This document shows positions 41,474-49,972 of a stretch of DNA of 64,000 nucleotides, in pieces. Within the stretch, counting starts at the first letter, position 1. Each line of letters begins with the position of its first letter. This DNA is from an uncultured bacterium (GTDB lineage Bacteria; Bacillota_I; Bacilli_A; RF39; UBA660): NCBI GenBank assembly GCA_959020415.1, contig CAUERX010000001.1:30905-94904 (forward strand). Direction: 5' to 3'. A program made the translations under genes and the position numbers. Under the pieces are notes generated by a model. That model was not told where the DNA came from. It was given only the letters and a program-made list of their open reading frames with translations, and searched no databases.

Positions 41474-41683
41474 ATGACAGATAATATTGGGAAAATAATT
41501 CGTGTAAGTTATATTGATGTCTATGAGATACAAAGGAAACGTTACTTAGAAGTTACTGATCCTGATATCAATATTGGTGAGCGCAAATATAAAGTCGCAG
41601 ACTATACTGTTGGTTATGTAATTCCCGATAGTAAACAGGCAAAAGCTTTGATAGGGGCAGAGGTGACAGCAAAGTTTTATTAG
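41474..41683 (+). CDS. Small hypothetical protein, possibly frameshifted
   Basis: A 69-aa protein with a beta-rich pattern (IGKIIRVSYIDVYEIQRKRYLEVTD, ERKYKVADYTVGYVIP). The ATG follows GGAGGGAGAG. Immediately downstream, in the +2 frame, runs an open tail to 41865 (LLGTFKTTIEGVYIAEKLIEQAF, ENAGWPVPVEDVI). The tail has no start or ribosome site of its own, so either one base was lost and the real protein is about 130 aa, or the tail belongs to a decayed gene. The family was not recognised. It lies between spoIVA and the HU gene. Confidence 0.55.
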   Translation: MTDNIGKIIRVSYIDVYEIQRKRYLEVTDPDINIGERKYKVADYTVGYVIPDSKQAKALIGAEVTAKFY

Positions 41684-41943
41684 GAACCTTCAAAACAACG
41701 ATTGAAGGTGTTTATATAGCTGAAAAGCTTATAGAACAAGCATTCTTATCTGAAAAACAAACTTATGAAAATGCTGGTTGGCCAGTACCGGTAGAAGATG
41801 TAATTGCAGCTCAAAGTGATCTTGGAATACAAAAGAGAGTGACAAAAAAAGTGCCCAAAAACTAAGAGCTTTTTTTTCTTGACGGAAAATGGGTAATAAA
41901 ATCGTTAAAAAGTTTAAAAACTGTAAAAAAACCTTAAAATATA

Positions 41944-41972
41944 TTGCTTTTTCCCTTTAAAAATGGTATTCT
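41944..41972 (+). promoter_or_regulatory. Promoter of the HU gene
   Basis: TTGCTT, a 17-base spacer, TATTCT, with a 48-base leader to the ATG. Confidence 0.65.
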
Positions 41973-42020
41973 TTTAATGTAAGCAAACATAGCTTAACAA
42001 AATAAGGGAGGTATAGAAAC

Positions 42021-42293
42021 ATGACAAAACAAATGTTAGTTAATTACATTGCAGAAGAAACAGGTTTCACAAAAGCAGATGCTACTAGAGCTCTAGACGC
42101 TGTTATGAACGGGATCGTAGAAGGATTAAAAGATGAAGGTAAAGTTACTTTAACTGGTTTCTGCACTTTTGCTGCTCAAAAGAAAGAAGCGAGACAAGGT
42201 CGTAATCCGAGAACTGGTGAAACAGTTGAAATTCCTGCAAGAATTGCAGTTTCTATCAAAGCTGGTTCAAAACTAAAAGACGCTTTAAACTAA
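42021..42293 (+). CDS. hup: HU-family DNA-binding protein
   Basis: A 90-aa histone-like nucleoid protein. The helical dimerisation half (MTKQMLVNYIAEETGFTKADATRALDAVM) is followed by the beta-ribbon arm ARQGRNPRTGETVEIPARIAVSIKAGSKLKDALN, whose conserved Pro intercalates into DNA. The length is exactly typical. GGGAGG precedes the ATG. As in Bacillus it follows spoIVA. A terminator (AGGGCT with AGCCTT and T run) follows at 42293. Confidence 0.97.
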   Translation: MTKQMLVNYIAEETGFTKADATRALDAVMNGIVEGLKDEGKVTLTGFCTFAAQKKEARQGRNPRTGETVEIPARIAVSIKAGSKLKDALN

Positions 42294-42336
42294 GGGCTTA
42301 TTAGCCTTTTTTTCTTGCAATAGTGGAGATGATGAA

Positions 42337-43428
42337 ATGTATAATTCAGCAATTAAAGTATTAGAAAAAATTACGAGTTTTGGATATAAGGCCTATATAA
42401 TAGGTGGTTATCCAAGGGATTTGTATTTAAAGAGAAGTTCGACGGATATTGATATTTGTACTGATGCGACACCTATGGAGATTATGAATATTTTTCCTGA
42501 GGTAATAACGACTAATTCAGAATATGGTTCGGTGGTAATATCTTTTGAAAAAATTAGATTTGAAATTACAACTTTTCGTAGTGAAGGAAAATATGTAATG
42601 CATCGTAAACCTTCTGGAGTAAAGTATATTGATAGTTTAGAAGAAGATTTAAAAAGGCGTGATTTTACGATCAATACGCTTTGTATTGATAAGGATGGCA
42701 AGGAAATTGATTTGCTTAATGCCAAAAGTGATTTAGATAATAAAATTGTTAGAATGATTGGCAATCCTAAAGTAAGACTTAAGGAAGATGCTTTGCGTAT
42801 TTTAAGGGCTATTCGTTTTGCGACGATTTTGAATTTTGAATTAGAGCCAGTTTTAAAGGCCTATATTAAGAAGTATGGTTCGTTGATTAGAAAATTATCG
42901 AGGGATCGTCAAAAAGAAGAATTGGATATAATTTTTGCTAGTTCAAATAAAGAGTATGGTATAAAGTTATTGTGCGAATTAAGGTTGGCTGATCATTTAG
43001 ATATTTCTTTGCTTAGGAAAGCGAAAATAACACCTTCAATGATGGTTACCTGGGCTCAATTAGATGTCTTGGATAAATATAATTTTAATTCAAGCGAGAA
43101 GGAAACAATAAGTAAAATTTTAGAACTTAAAGATAAAGATTTACTTGATAGAAGAGTCTTATATGATTATGGTCTTTATGTTTGTACTTTAGCTAGTGAA
43201 TTAGATGGGGTCACTAAGAAAGAACTTAATGAAGTATATTCGGAAATGCCAATTCATAGTAAGCTCGATATCGCGTTAGCACCTGTTGAGATATGTGCGA
43301 TTTTAGATAGAGAGCCCGGAAGTTTTTTAAAAGCTTTAATTAATGATTTAGAAGATAAAATTTTATCAGGAAAACTTGTTAATCGGAAAGAAGATTTAAC
43401 TAATTATATTACTAACACTTATAAATAA
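42337..43428 (+). CDS. cca: CCA tRNA nucleotidyltransferase
   Basis: A 363-aa class II nucleotidyltransferase that adds or repairs tRNA 3' CCA ends. Motifs: YIIGGYPRDLYLKRSSTDIDICTDA near 20, with the DxD catalytic carboxylates; DLKRRDFTINTL near 105; and EDALRILRAIRFATILNFELE near 148. The RDRQKEELDIIF segment reads the template bases. All tRNAs in this window already encode CCA, so a repair role is likely. The C-terminal helical part is typical for Firmicutes. Confidence 0.95.
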   Translation: MYNSAIKVLEKITSFGYKAYIIGGYPRDLYLKRSSTDIDICTDATPMEIMNIFPEVITTNSEYGSVVISFEKIRFEITTFRSEGKYVMHRKPSGVKYIDSLEEDLKRRDFTINTLCIDKDGKEIDLLNAKSDLDNKIVRMIGNPKVRLKEDALRILRAIRFATILNFELEPVLKAYIKKYGSLIRKLSRDRQKEELDIIFASSNKEYGIKLLCELRLADHLDISLLRKAKITPSMMVTWAQLDVLDKYNFNSSEKETISKILELKDKDLLDRRVLYDYGLYVCTLASELDGVTKKELNEVYSEMPIHSKLDIALAPVEICAILDREPGSFLKALINDLEDKILSGKLVNRKEDLTNYITNTYK

Positions 43429-43429
43429 A

Positions 43430-43457
43430 ACATACCTTTTAATAAGGGTGTTTTTTT
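43430..43457 (+). terminator. Terminator of cca, overlapping the next ribosome site
   Basis: ACATACCTT, loop TTAAT, AAGGGTGT, then seven T directly before the ATG at 43458. The right arm (AAGGG) is also the only possible ribosome site of the next gene. Confidence 0.7.
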
Positions 43458-44057
43458 ATGAAGAAGATCGGAATATTAGTTTTGATAACGGTAATTACAT
43501 TGTTTAATATTGATACAAGAGCTTTTGTCGCAAAAAAAATTGATTTAAAGATAAAAGACAACGAAACAAGTATTGTATTTCTAAGGCTTATTAACAGCAC
43601 TTCATTACTTATAAATGATGAAGATCATAGTAATTTATTTATTTTGAATTATAAAAATGATGAAGGGCTTAAGGAAGTTGTTAAAATTTTTGGAAGTAAA
43701 CCAGATATATTTTATTTAAATAATACTTTGGATAAAAAAGTTGATAATGTTTATGTATTTAAGCAGAAAGATTTATTAAAGTTTAGAATTGATAACTATA
43801 CCCTTTGTATTTATGACAAAAGAAGTCATAATGTAGATAATTGCGATTTTGTTTATTTGATGAATTTGAAAGAAGAATTTGAAGTTAATGAAAATATTTC
43901 AGCAATTTTCTACGATGACAGGATTGATGAAAAGTGGCTTAAAAATCTTCAAGAATCATGGGTTGATTATAGTATTGTCAGTCCAGAAAGTTTTACTATT
44001 TTGAAGTTAAATGAGGATTCTTATAATATTGTGGTAGTTCCATCGACAAATAAATGA
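43458..44057 (+). CDS. Hypothetical protein with N-terminal hydrophobic segment
   Basis: A 199-aa protein. Residues 3-18 are hydrophobic (IGILVLITVITLF), a signal peptide or anchor, so it is probably exported or membrane-tethered. The rest shows alternating beta-strand and charged segments (LINSTSLLINDEDHSNLFILNYKND, FVYLMNLKEEFEVNENISAIFYDDR), loosely like a metallo-hydrolase scaffold but without its metal ligands. I do not recognise it. It sits between cca and dnaD. Confidence 0.6.
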   Translation: MKKIGILVLITVITLFNIDTRAFVAKKIDLKIKDNETSIVFLRLINSTSLLINDEDHSNLFILNYKNDEGLKEVVKIFGSKPDIFYLNNTLDKKVDNVYVFKQKDLLKFRIDNYTLCIYDKRSHNVDNCDFVYLMNLKEEFEVNENISAIFYDDRIDEKWLKNLQESWVDYSIVSPESFTILKLNEDSYNIVVVPSTNK

Positions 44058-44088
44058 TTTTAGGCTATAATAATCATTAGGTGGTTTT

Positions 44089-44715
44089 ATGACAGGTAAG
44101 ATAATTGATATATTAAAAAATGGAAATATTTCTTTTCCAAAAATGCTATTGACGAATTATAAAAAATTAAAGATTACAGAAAAAGAGTTAATAATTTTGA
44201 TTTATTTAATCGATGATAATGAGTTTGACCCAGAGAGAATAGCAATTGATTTAAATATTAAACCAATAGATGTTTTAACGTTGATTAGTAGTTTATCAAA
44301 GAAGGATATTGTTAAACTGGAAAGTATAACTAATAATAATGTTCGTGAAGAATATGTTTGTTTAGATGAGCTTTACAATAAATTAGCTATTTCTTTAATG
44401 GAAAACAAGGTGGAGAGCAAAGAAATTACTTTGTTTGATAAGTTTGAAGAAGAATTTGGTCGTACTTTAAGTCCAATTGAATATGAAATTATTGGAGCTT
44501 GGATTGAAGGTGATTTTTCAGAAGAACTTATTTTACTTGCACTTAAAGAAGCAATATACAATGGAGTTTCTAATTTAAGATATATTGATAAGATTTTATA
44601 TGAATGGAATAAAAAAGGAATAAAGAGCAAGGAAGATATTGAAAAAGAACGGGAAAAGTTCAGTAAAAAAGATTCCAAGAAAGAAGTGTTTGATTATGAC
44701 TGGCTCAATGAATAG
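44089..44715 (+). CDS. dnaD: DnaD-like replication initiation protein
   Basis: A 208-aa DnaD-domain protein. The N-terminal winged helix (residues 1-100, ISFPKMLLTNYKKLKITEKELIILIYLI) is followed by the DnaD domain FEEEFGRTLSPIEYEIIGAWIEGDFSEELILLALKEAI, then the YxxxIL motif RYIDKILYEWNKKGI. DnaD loads the replicative helicase with DnaB and DnaI in low-GC Firmicutes. As in Bacillus it is followed at once by nth, which starts within its last codons. Confidence 0.93.
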   Translation: MTGKIIDILKNGNISFPKMLLTNYKKLKITEKELIILIYLIDDNEFDPERIAIDLNIKPIDVLTLISSLSKKDIVKLESITNNNVREEYVCLDELYNKLAISLMENKVESKEITLFDKFEEEFGRTLSPIEYEIIGAWIEGDFSEELILLALKEAIYNGVSNLRYIDKILYEWNKKGIKSKEDIEKEREKFSKKDSKKEVFDYDWLNE

Positions 44716-45325
44716 AATTGAAGATTATCTAGATGAGATGTTTCCAAATCCACGCTGTGAGCTTAATTATAGTAAAGACTATGAATTAGTCTTGGCGACA
44801 ATGTTAAGTGCTCAGACAACTGATAAAAGAGTAAATATGGTTACTTCTATATTGTTTACGGAGTATCCTAATTTAAAAGCTTTGAGTGAGGCGTCAGTCG
44901 ATGATATTGTAAAAATAATTAGGCCGATTGGAACTTTTAATAAAAAGGCTAGTAATGTTATTAACATTGCGAAAAGATTACTTGAAGATTATGGTGGTGT
45001 AGTTCCTAATAATCGTGAATATTTAGAAACGCTTCCTGGGGTTGGTCGTAAAACAACTAACGTAGTTCTTTCTAATATATTTAATGAACCATGTATTGCA
45101 GTAGATACTCACGTATCTAGAGTTAGTATTAGACTTGGATTAGCAAAAGATGGCGATGACCCTTTTACGATTGAAAAGAAATTGACAAAGAAGTTTCAAA
45201 AAGAGGATTTATGCAAAAGACATCATCAAATGGTTTTGTTTGGGCGTTATCATTGTACCGCACGTAATCCTAAATGTGAGGATTGTAAATTAAAAGATAT
45301 TTGTAAGTATGGAAGAAAGTTATAG
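44696..45325 (+). CDS. nth: Endonuclease III
   Basis: A 209-aa DNA glycosylase/AP lyase for oxidised pyrimidines. The helix-hairpin-helix LPGVGRKTTNVV near 110 contains the catalytic Lys. The catalytic Asp is in VDTHVSRVSIRLG. The C-terminal [4Fe-4S] motif C-x6-C-x2-C-x5-C is complete (CTARNPKCEDCKLKDIC). The start may be ATG 44696 or 44708. Both overlap dnaD, implying coupled translation. It is followed by an intrinsic terminator. Confidence 0.95.
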   Translation: MTGSMNRIEDYLDEMFPNPRCELNYSKDYELVLATMLSAQTTDKRVNMVTSILFTEYPNLKALSEASVDDIVKIIRPIGTFNKKASNVINIAKRLLEDYGGVVPNNREYLETLPGVGRKTTNVVLSNIFNEPCIAVDTHVSRVSIRLGLAKDGDDPFTIEKKLTKKFQKEDLCKRHHQMVLFGRYHCTARNPKCEDCKLKDICKYGRKL

Positions 45326-45350
45326 AGATTATGTTTAAATAATCTTTTTT
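45326..45350 (+). terminator. Terminator of nth
   Basis: AGATTAT, loop, ATAATCT, then a T run. Confidence 0.8.
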
Positions 45351-45353
45351 AAT

Positions 45354-45380
45354 GCGTAAAAAAAGACGATTGCTCGTCTT
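45354..45380 (-). terminator. Terminator of ponA
   Basis: On the minus strand AAGACGA, loop GCAA, TCGTCTT, then a T run. The stem overlaps the ponA stop codon. Confidence 0.85.
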
Positions 45381-48351
45381 AACTTACGTTAATTGTTCTA
45401 GAAATTGTTTTATCACTGATATTTTCGCCTTCATAAGTAATTGTATAAGTTATGGTATAAGTACCAGCAGCCGAACCAATTTCTGCTATTGATGAAGGAA
45501 TAGTACTATTTAGCATAACTTTTGGAGTTATGGTGCAATCATTAGTAATATCTTCACCATCTAGAGTAACGGTAACACCTTTATCTGTATATTTAGATCC
45601 AAGAGTTAAGTTGATTGATGCTTCACCGTTTAGAGTAACGGTAGCATCAGAGGCTGATGAACCTTGATAATCAACTTTAACTTCGGTTCCAGTACTTTCA
45701 GCACCTGCAAATTTTGAATAACTTGCTTTAATAACATAGGTTGGTGATGAAGTACTTGGAAGTTTTACCGTAGCGCTTCCGTCTTTAACGGTGGCTACTT
45801 TAGTTAATCCCGTACCATTTTTAAGATATACATTATAAACGACACTACCTAATACATTATTATTATATCCCATAATGTAATTTAAATAGGTTGTTTGATC
45901 TTTTGAAATTGCGAATGCTTTATTAACGAGTGGACTCCAATAGTTTCTATTTAGACCATCTGGAGTACCAATTGTTTTCCATGTAATGGTAGCGTTGCGA
46001 CCTTTAACGGTGGCTTTAGCATTAGTAACATTATCTAATGTATTGTATCTGTTTGATACTTCGGTTGGTTTAGCATTTGATTTAAATAGCTCGGTTGTTT
46101 TAGCGCTATCTGGAGTGTTGGTACTTGGAAGTAATGGTGTAGCACAATTTTTCTCAACAGTTACTTCAACCACGCTCTCTGGTTTAGTAAATTTACTACT
46201 TGATTTAAAGAAGTTTTTAGCAACTGCTTGGAATAATTTTGAATTTTGGCTCGAACCAAATTTGTTATGTCCTTTAGAAATGTCTGAATAACCATACCAA
46301 ACGGCTATTGAATAGTCTGAGTTGTATCCAGCAACCCATAAATCGTTAACGGCATTACTTGGAAGGTTTCTAGCTTTCATTGTTTTTTCATCGAAATTAG
46401 TTGTTCCAGTTTTAGCAGCAAATTCGGCACCGTTAACATTGCTATAATTACCTAAAGCTGATTTGCCAGTATCAACAAGCATGTCAGTTACCATATAAGC
46501 AGTGTCTTTGCTCATAACTTTTTCTTTTTCTTTCTTATTAGTTATAGTTTTATTACTTTGATCGAAAACTATTTTAGTGTAAGTGTATGGTTCATTATAA
46601 GTACCATTATTACCGAAAGCCGCATAAGCAGCAGCAACAGTAAGTGGTGATTCACCAGTATATCCACCAATTGCATGAGCCTCGTGTATTTTACCGTTTG
46701 AAGCTACTTCTGGTGAAAGGCCTAATTTAGTAACGAAATCTTTAACATCAGAGTTTTTAACGCTTTGGAAAGTTTTTAGCGCTGGAATATTGCGAGAATC
46801 AACTAAGGCTTGACGAATTGTCATAATTCCCTTGTATTTACCATCCCAGTTATTAATTTCAGTTCCATCACTATAAGTATATTTATCGTCAATAATTGGA
46901 TGATATGTATTCCAATTTAAGTATTCAATAGCTGGGCCATAATCAAATAATGGTTTAGCAGTAGAACCGATTTGTCTTTTAATCATGGTAGCATTATTAT
47001 ATGATTTGGCTCCAGTACGATTACGACCTGCACCAATGGCCACTACTGCTCCAGTTTTAGTGTCTAAAACGGTAATACCGGCATCAACTTTGTCGTTTTC
47101 CCATTTATAACCGTCACCTTTCATTATTTTAGTGACAGCATCTTGTTTTTCACGGTCCATAGTTGTATAAATTTTCATTGAATATGAATATGGATCATAT
47201 CCAGTTTTTTTCTTAACATCAACGGCTACAGTATCGATAAAGCCTTGATATTCTTCATAGTTTGTATGAGCAGAATTTCCTTTGATAACAATTTTATCAA
47301 CAGTCATTTTTTTAGCCATGTTGTATTCTTCATCATTTATGTATCCGTGACGTTTCATTAATTTTAAAACTATTTGACGGCGTTCTTCTGTTTTATCTGG
47401 GTTAATGTTTGGATCATAAGTAACTGGTGATTGGAACATACCGGCGATCATAGCAGCTTCTGATAAATTTAATTCTTTAGCGCTTTTATTAAAATATGTT
47501 TTAGCGGCTTGTTCGACACCATAAGCACCACCTCCTAAATAGTATGAGTTAACATAGAATTCTAAGATTTCTTCTTTTGAATAGTTACGTTCTATTTGGA
47601 AGATAGACATATATATATCGGTAAATTTACGTTTAATTCCTGCAAACCCACTTGAAGTAGTTGAAGTGAATTGGTTTTTGGAAACTTGCATGGTTAAAGT
47701 AGATGCTCCACCTGCATTTTGACCTAATATTTGCCCAACAGAGGCTTTTAAGAAACGTGGTAGATCAAAACCGTTATGTTGGAAGAATCTTGAATCTTCC
47801 GTAGCAACAATAGCGTTTATTAGTTCCTCGGACATTTCGTCATATTTGATTTTTTGACGCATTTCTGAACCTAATTGAGCAAATTCTTTACCTTCATTAT
47901 CATATAAAGTACTTGCTTCTTTAGTATAAAGCTTATCAGGGTCGAACTTGCCAGCGCTTAATGCGATGTATGCAAAGAAGATAATTGCGGCAATAACGAA
48001 GAAGATAAACATTGATAAAAGGACTAATAAAACAATTTTTCCTTTTTTCTTCTTATTTGATTTATTTTTATTGGGGCGATTTGTTTTTTTCATATTATCA
48101 CTACTTTCTAAAATTGTTTCGTCTTTAGCTTCAATGATCGGTGTTCTTGGTTGGTTTAATTTTTTATGTTTTTCCTTTTGAATGTAAGGAATTACCCATA
48201 ATAAATTTAAAGCTATAGCAATTAGTAAAATTAAGAAAAAGTTAAAAAAGAATGAACCTATAATAAGCAAGACAATGCTAAAAAGTAGTACGCCTAGTCG
48301 TGCTGGTTTTCTTTTCAAAAATTTAATTATATCTTGAAGTCTTTCTTTCAT
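45379..48351 (-). CDS. ponA: Class A penicillin-binding protein PBP1
   Basis: A 990-aa bifunctional peptidoglycan synthase. The glycosyltransferase domain (about 140-330) has VATEDSRFFQHNGFD and STLTMQVSKN. The transpeptidase domain has SxxK in GSTAKPLFDYG, an SRN motif in DSRNIPALK, and KTG in AAKTGTTNFDEK. A FN3-like region (about 790-880) and an Ig-like domain (about 905-990) follow. The N-terminus is unusual: an extra hydrophobic pair (17-57) precedes a basic linker and the usual membrane anchor (104-131). It starts on the last base of recU (TAATG), as part of the conserved recU-ponA operon. Confidence 0.95.
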   Translation of the reverse strand: MKERLQDIIKFLKRKPARLGVLLFSIVLLIIGSFFFNFFLILLIAIALNLLWVIPYIQKEKHKKLNQPRTPIIEAKDETILESSDNMKKTNRPNKNKSNKKKKGKIVLLVLLSMFIFFVIAAIIFFAYIALSAGKFDPDKLYTKEASTLYDNEGKEFAQLGSEMRQKIKYDEMSEELINAIVATEDSRFFQHNGFDLPRFLKASVGQILGQNAGGASTLTMQVSKNQFTSTTSSGFAGIKRKFTDIYMSIFQIERNYSKEEILEFYVNSYYLGGGAYGVEQAAKTYFNKSAKELNLSEAAMIAGMFQSPVTYDPNINPDKTEERRQIVLKLMKRHGYINDEEYNMAKKMTVDKIVIKGNSAHTNYEEYQGFIDTVAVDVKKKTGYDPYSYSMKIYTTMDREKQDAVTKIMKGDGYKWENDKVDAGITVLDTKTGAVVAIGAGRNRTGAKSYNNATMIKRQIGSTAKPLFDYGPAIEYLNWNTYHPIIDDKYTYSDGTEINNWDGKYKGIMTIRQALVDSRNIPALKTFQSVKNSDVKDFVTKLGLSPEVASNGKIHEAHAIGGYTGESPLTVAAAYAAFGNNGTYNEPYTYTKIVFDQSNKTITNKKEKEKVMSKDTAYMVTDMLVDTGKSALGNYSNVNGAEFAAKTGTTNFDEKTMKARNLPSNAVNDLWVAGYNSDYSIAVWYGYSDISKGHNKFGSSQNSKLFQAVAKNFFKSSSKFTKPESVVEVTVEKNCATPLLPSTNTPDSAKTTELFKSNAKPTEVSNRYNTLDNVTNAKATVKGRNATITWKTIGTPDGLNRNYWSPLVNKAFAISKDQTTYLNYIMGYNNNVLGSVVYNVYLKNGTGLTKVATVKDGSATVKLPSTSSPTYVIKASYSKFAGAESTGTEVKVDYQGSSASDATVTLNGEASINLTLGSKYTDKGVTVTLDGEDITNDCTITPKVMLNSTIPSSIAEIGSAAGTYTITYTITYEGENISDKTISRTINVS

Positions 48352-48923
48352 TAATTACCTCCGTCAAAATACAATTCATCAATAATTTTAAGATAGTCTA
48401 CTCGTGGATTGTACTTATCTTTAATTATATACCCCGCTGATTTAAAATATTCTAGTGGTATAGATTTACGTTTGTTATTATTTGAAAACTCAATTAACTT
48501 TTCAATTGTTAGTAAATATGTTTCATTTAAATTTGTAAATCTAACAATAATAAAACCGATACCACCATGTCTATAAATGGACTCTAAATGTTTTATCTGA
48601 TGACTGTGAATGTTACTTAAAGGAAAAGAGGTTGTATGCTTTGTTTCTTTAGCTTCAAAATCAATATATTTTCCTTTATAAATACCATTATAGTCAGTAG
48701 TTGAAGGTGTTTTAAAGTAGCCTTCTTTAATTACAGCTTCTAATCTTGATGGATAATCAACTTTTGCAATAGTGATAGGAGTTGGCTTTTTATAAATAAC
48801 GGCGATATTATTGTTTCGGTAATAGTTATTACTTTCACTGATATCACTTTCTAAATTCATTCCTCTATTAGCATATGTATTATATATTTTGTAACTCTTT
48901 TTTTTACCATCAGGATATTTCAT
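48351..48923 (-). CDS. recU: Holliday junction resolvase RecU
   Basis: A 190-aa RecU resolvase. Family motifs are NRGMNLESDISESNNYY near 20, KVDYPSR near 55, and the active site YNGIYKGKYIDFEAKET near 78-95 with the Asp and Glu-x-Lys metal ligands. PLSNIHSHQIKHLESIYRHGGIGFIIVRF follows. It resolves recombination intermediates during repair and chromosome segregation. It is the first gene of the leftward recU-ponA operon, as in Bacillus. Confidence 0.95.
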   Translation of the reverse strand: MKYPDGKKKSYKIYNTYANRGMNLESDISESNNYYRNNNIAVIYKKPTPITIAKVDYPSRLEAVIKEGYFKTPSTTDYNGIYKGKYIDFEAKETKHTTSFPLSNIHSHQIKHLESIYRHGGIGFIIVRFTNLNETYLLTIEKLIEFSNNNKRKSIPLEYFKSAGYIIKDKYNPRVDYLKIIDELYFDGGN

Positions 48924-49057
48924 ATTAACACCATTTTAATTATACTATAAATATGATTTTTTGGCTATAAATTTTTATAAAGTTCTAATTTTAGCTAGTA
49001 TTGTCGAATATGATGTTTTAGGGATTAATGTGTGATAGGATAGAGGTGGTGAGAGAA

Positions 49058-49147
49058 ATGAATATAAACAAAATAAATGCCCTTTTTGATAATATGACTT
49101 GGAATGTTAAATATATTAAAAGAACTACTTATAAGAAAAATAAGTAG
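49058..49147 (+). CDS. Possible 29-aa peptide with its own terminator
   Basis: ATG at 49058 follows GAGGTGGTGAGAG. The frame MNINKINALFDNMTWNVKYIKRTTYKKNK is basic and ends at TAG 49145, inside the right arm of an intrinsic terminator (49123-49155). A ribosome site, short frame and terminator together suggest a real small gene, as for small sporulation or stress peptides. No known family matches. Confidence 0.45.
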   Translation: MNINKINALFDNMTWNVKYIKRTTYKKNK

Positions 49148-49155
49148 TTTTTTTT
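49123..49155 (+). terminator. Terminator of the small gene
   Basis: AACTACTTA, loop of nine, TAAGTAGTT, then a T run. Confidence 0.85.
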
Positions 49156-49364
49156 GAATTTAAACTGGAAATATTGGATAGTATAGTTTATTACATGATG
49201 GAAAACTTTATTGATATTTAAAATTTACTTTAGGCAATAATTTTAATATTATAAATAAAGTTGGTAGTTTGAGAGTTGTTTAAATAGGCGCTAATGTTAT
49301 GAATGTTTAGATGCAGGTAATAAAATTTATACTTATAATTTAGATTAATCAAAAAACAGAAGAA

Positions 49365-49961
49365 CTATTTTGCTTCTGTTTTTTGATTATTTTCCATTAA
49401 TAATTTAACTTCATTGTATAGTTTTTCATTGGCTTCTTCTAAAGTCATATCATTAACTTTAAATGGGGTACCAAATCTAGCAATTAAGTTTTTGCTTCTA
49501 AATTTATAGTCGCCAGTTAGTCCAAAAGGAATAATAGTGGCGTTTGTTTTTTGAGCCATTGAAACCGTTCCAAATTTAAATGGTAAAAGGAATTTCTTTG
49601 TCTTATTTCTTGTCCCTTCGGGAAAAATCCCAATTGCTCCACCATTATTTAAAACTTCAATAGCAGCATTTTTGGCATAAGTATCTTTGATTTGTCTATT
49701 TACTGGAATGCAGCCAACTGATTTGAAAAACCAGGCCATTTTACCATCGAAATATTCTTTTTTAGCCATATAGTTGATAATTCTTTTGGTTGAAATGATT
49801 GTTAAGCATTGATCATATAGGTGTTTATGGTTACCTGCAATAATAATTGGTCCTTCAGTTTTTAAGGCTTCTTTATTTATAATTTTAGGATTATACCAAA
49901 GTTTAAAAAGTGGGGCTAAAATTGCTTTGAAAACGCGGTAACAAATATATTTTTTTTGCAT
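49365..49961 (-). CDS. 1-acyl-glycerol-3-phosphate acyltransferase (PlsC-like) 1
   Basis: A 198-aa membrane-associated acyltransferase of the PlsC family. The catalytic motif NHKHLYD (NHx4D) is near 45, FFKSVGCIPVNR near 78, and the phosphate-binding FPEGTRNKTKKFLLPFKFG near 112. The expected reaction turns lysophosphatidic acid into phosphatidic acid. The gene ends a leftward operon: acyltransferase 2, acyl-CoA synthetase, then this gene, with gaps of only a few bases. Confidence 0.92.
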   Translation of the reverse strand: MQKKYICYRVFKAILAPLFKLWYNPKIINKEALKTEGPIIIAGNHKHLYDQCLTIISTKRIINYMAKKEYFDGKMAWFFKSVGCIPVNRQIKDTYAKNAAIEVLNNGGAIGIFPEGTRNKTKKFLLPFKFGTVSMAQKTNATIIPFGLTGDYKFRSKNLIARFGTPFKVNDMTLEEANEKLYNEVKLLMENNQKTEAK

Positions 49962-49972
49962 ACGTCCTCCAT

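Larger units (their letters stand above)
48924..49364. other. Gene-poor stretch of about 440 bases
   Basis: It separates the divergent-from-left recU and the acyltransferase operon. It contains one small frame with a ribosome site and terminator (49058). The rest is AT-rich with no recognisable gene or RNA. Confidence 0.6.
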
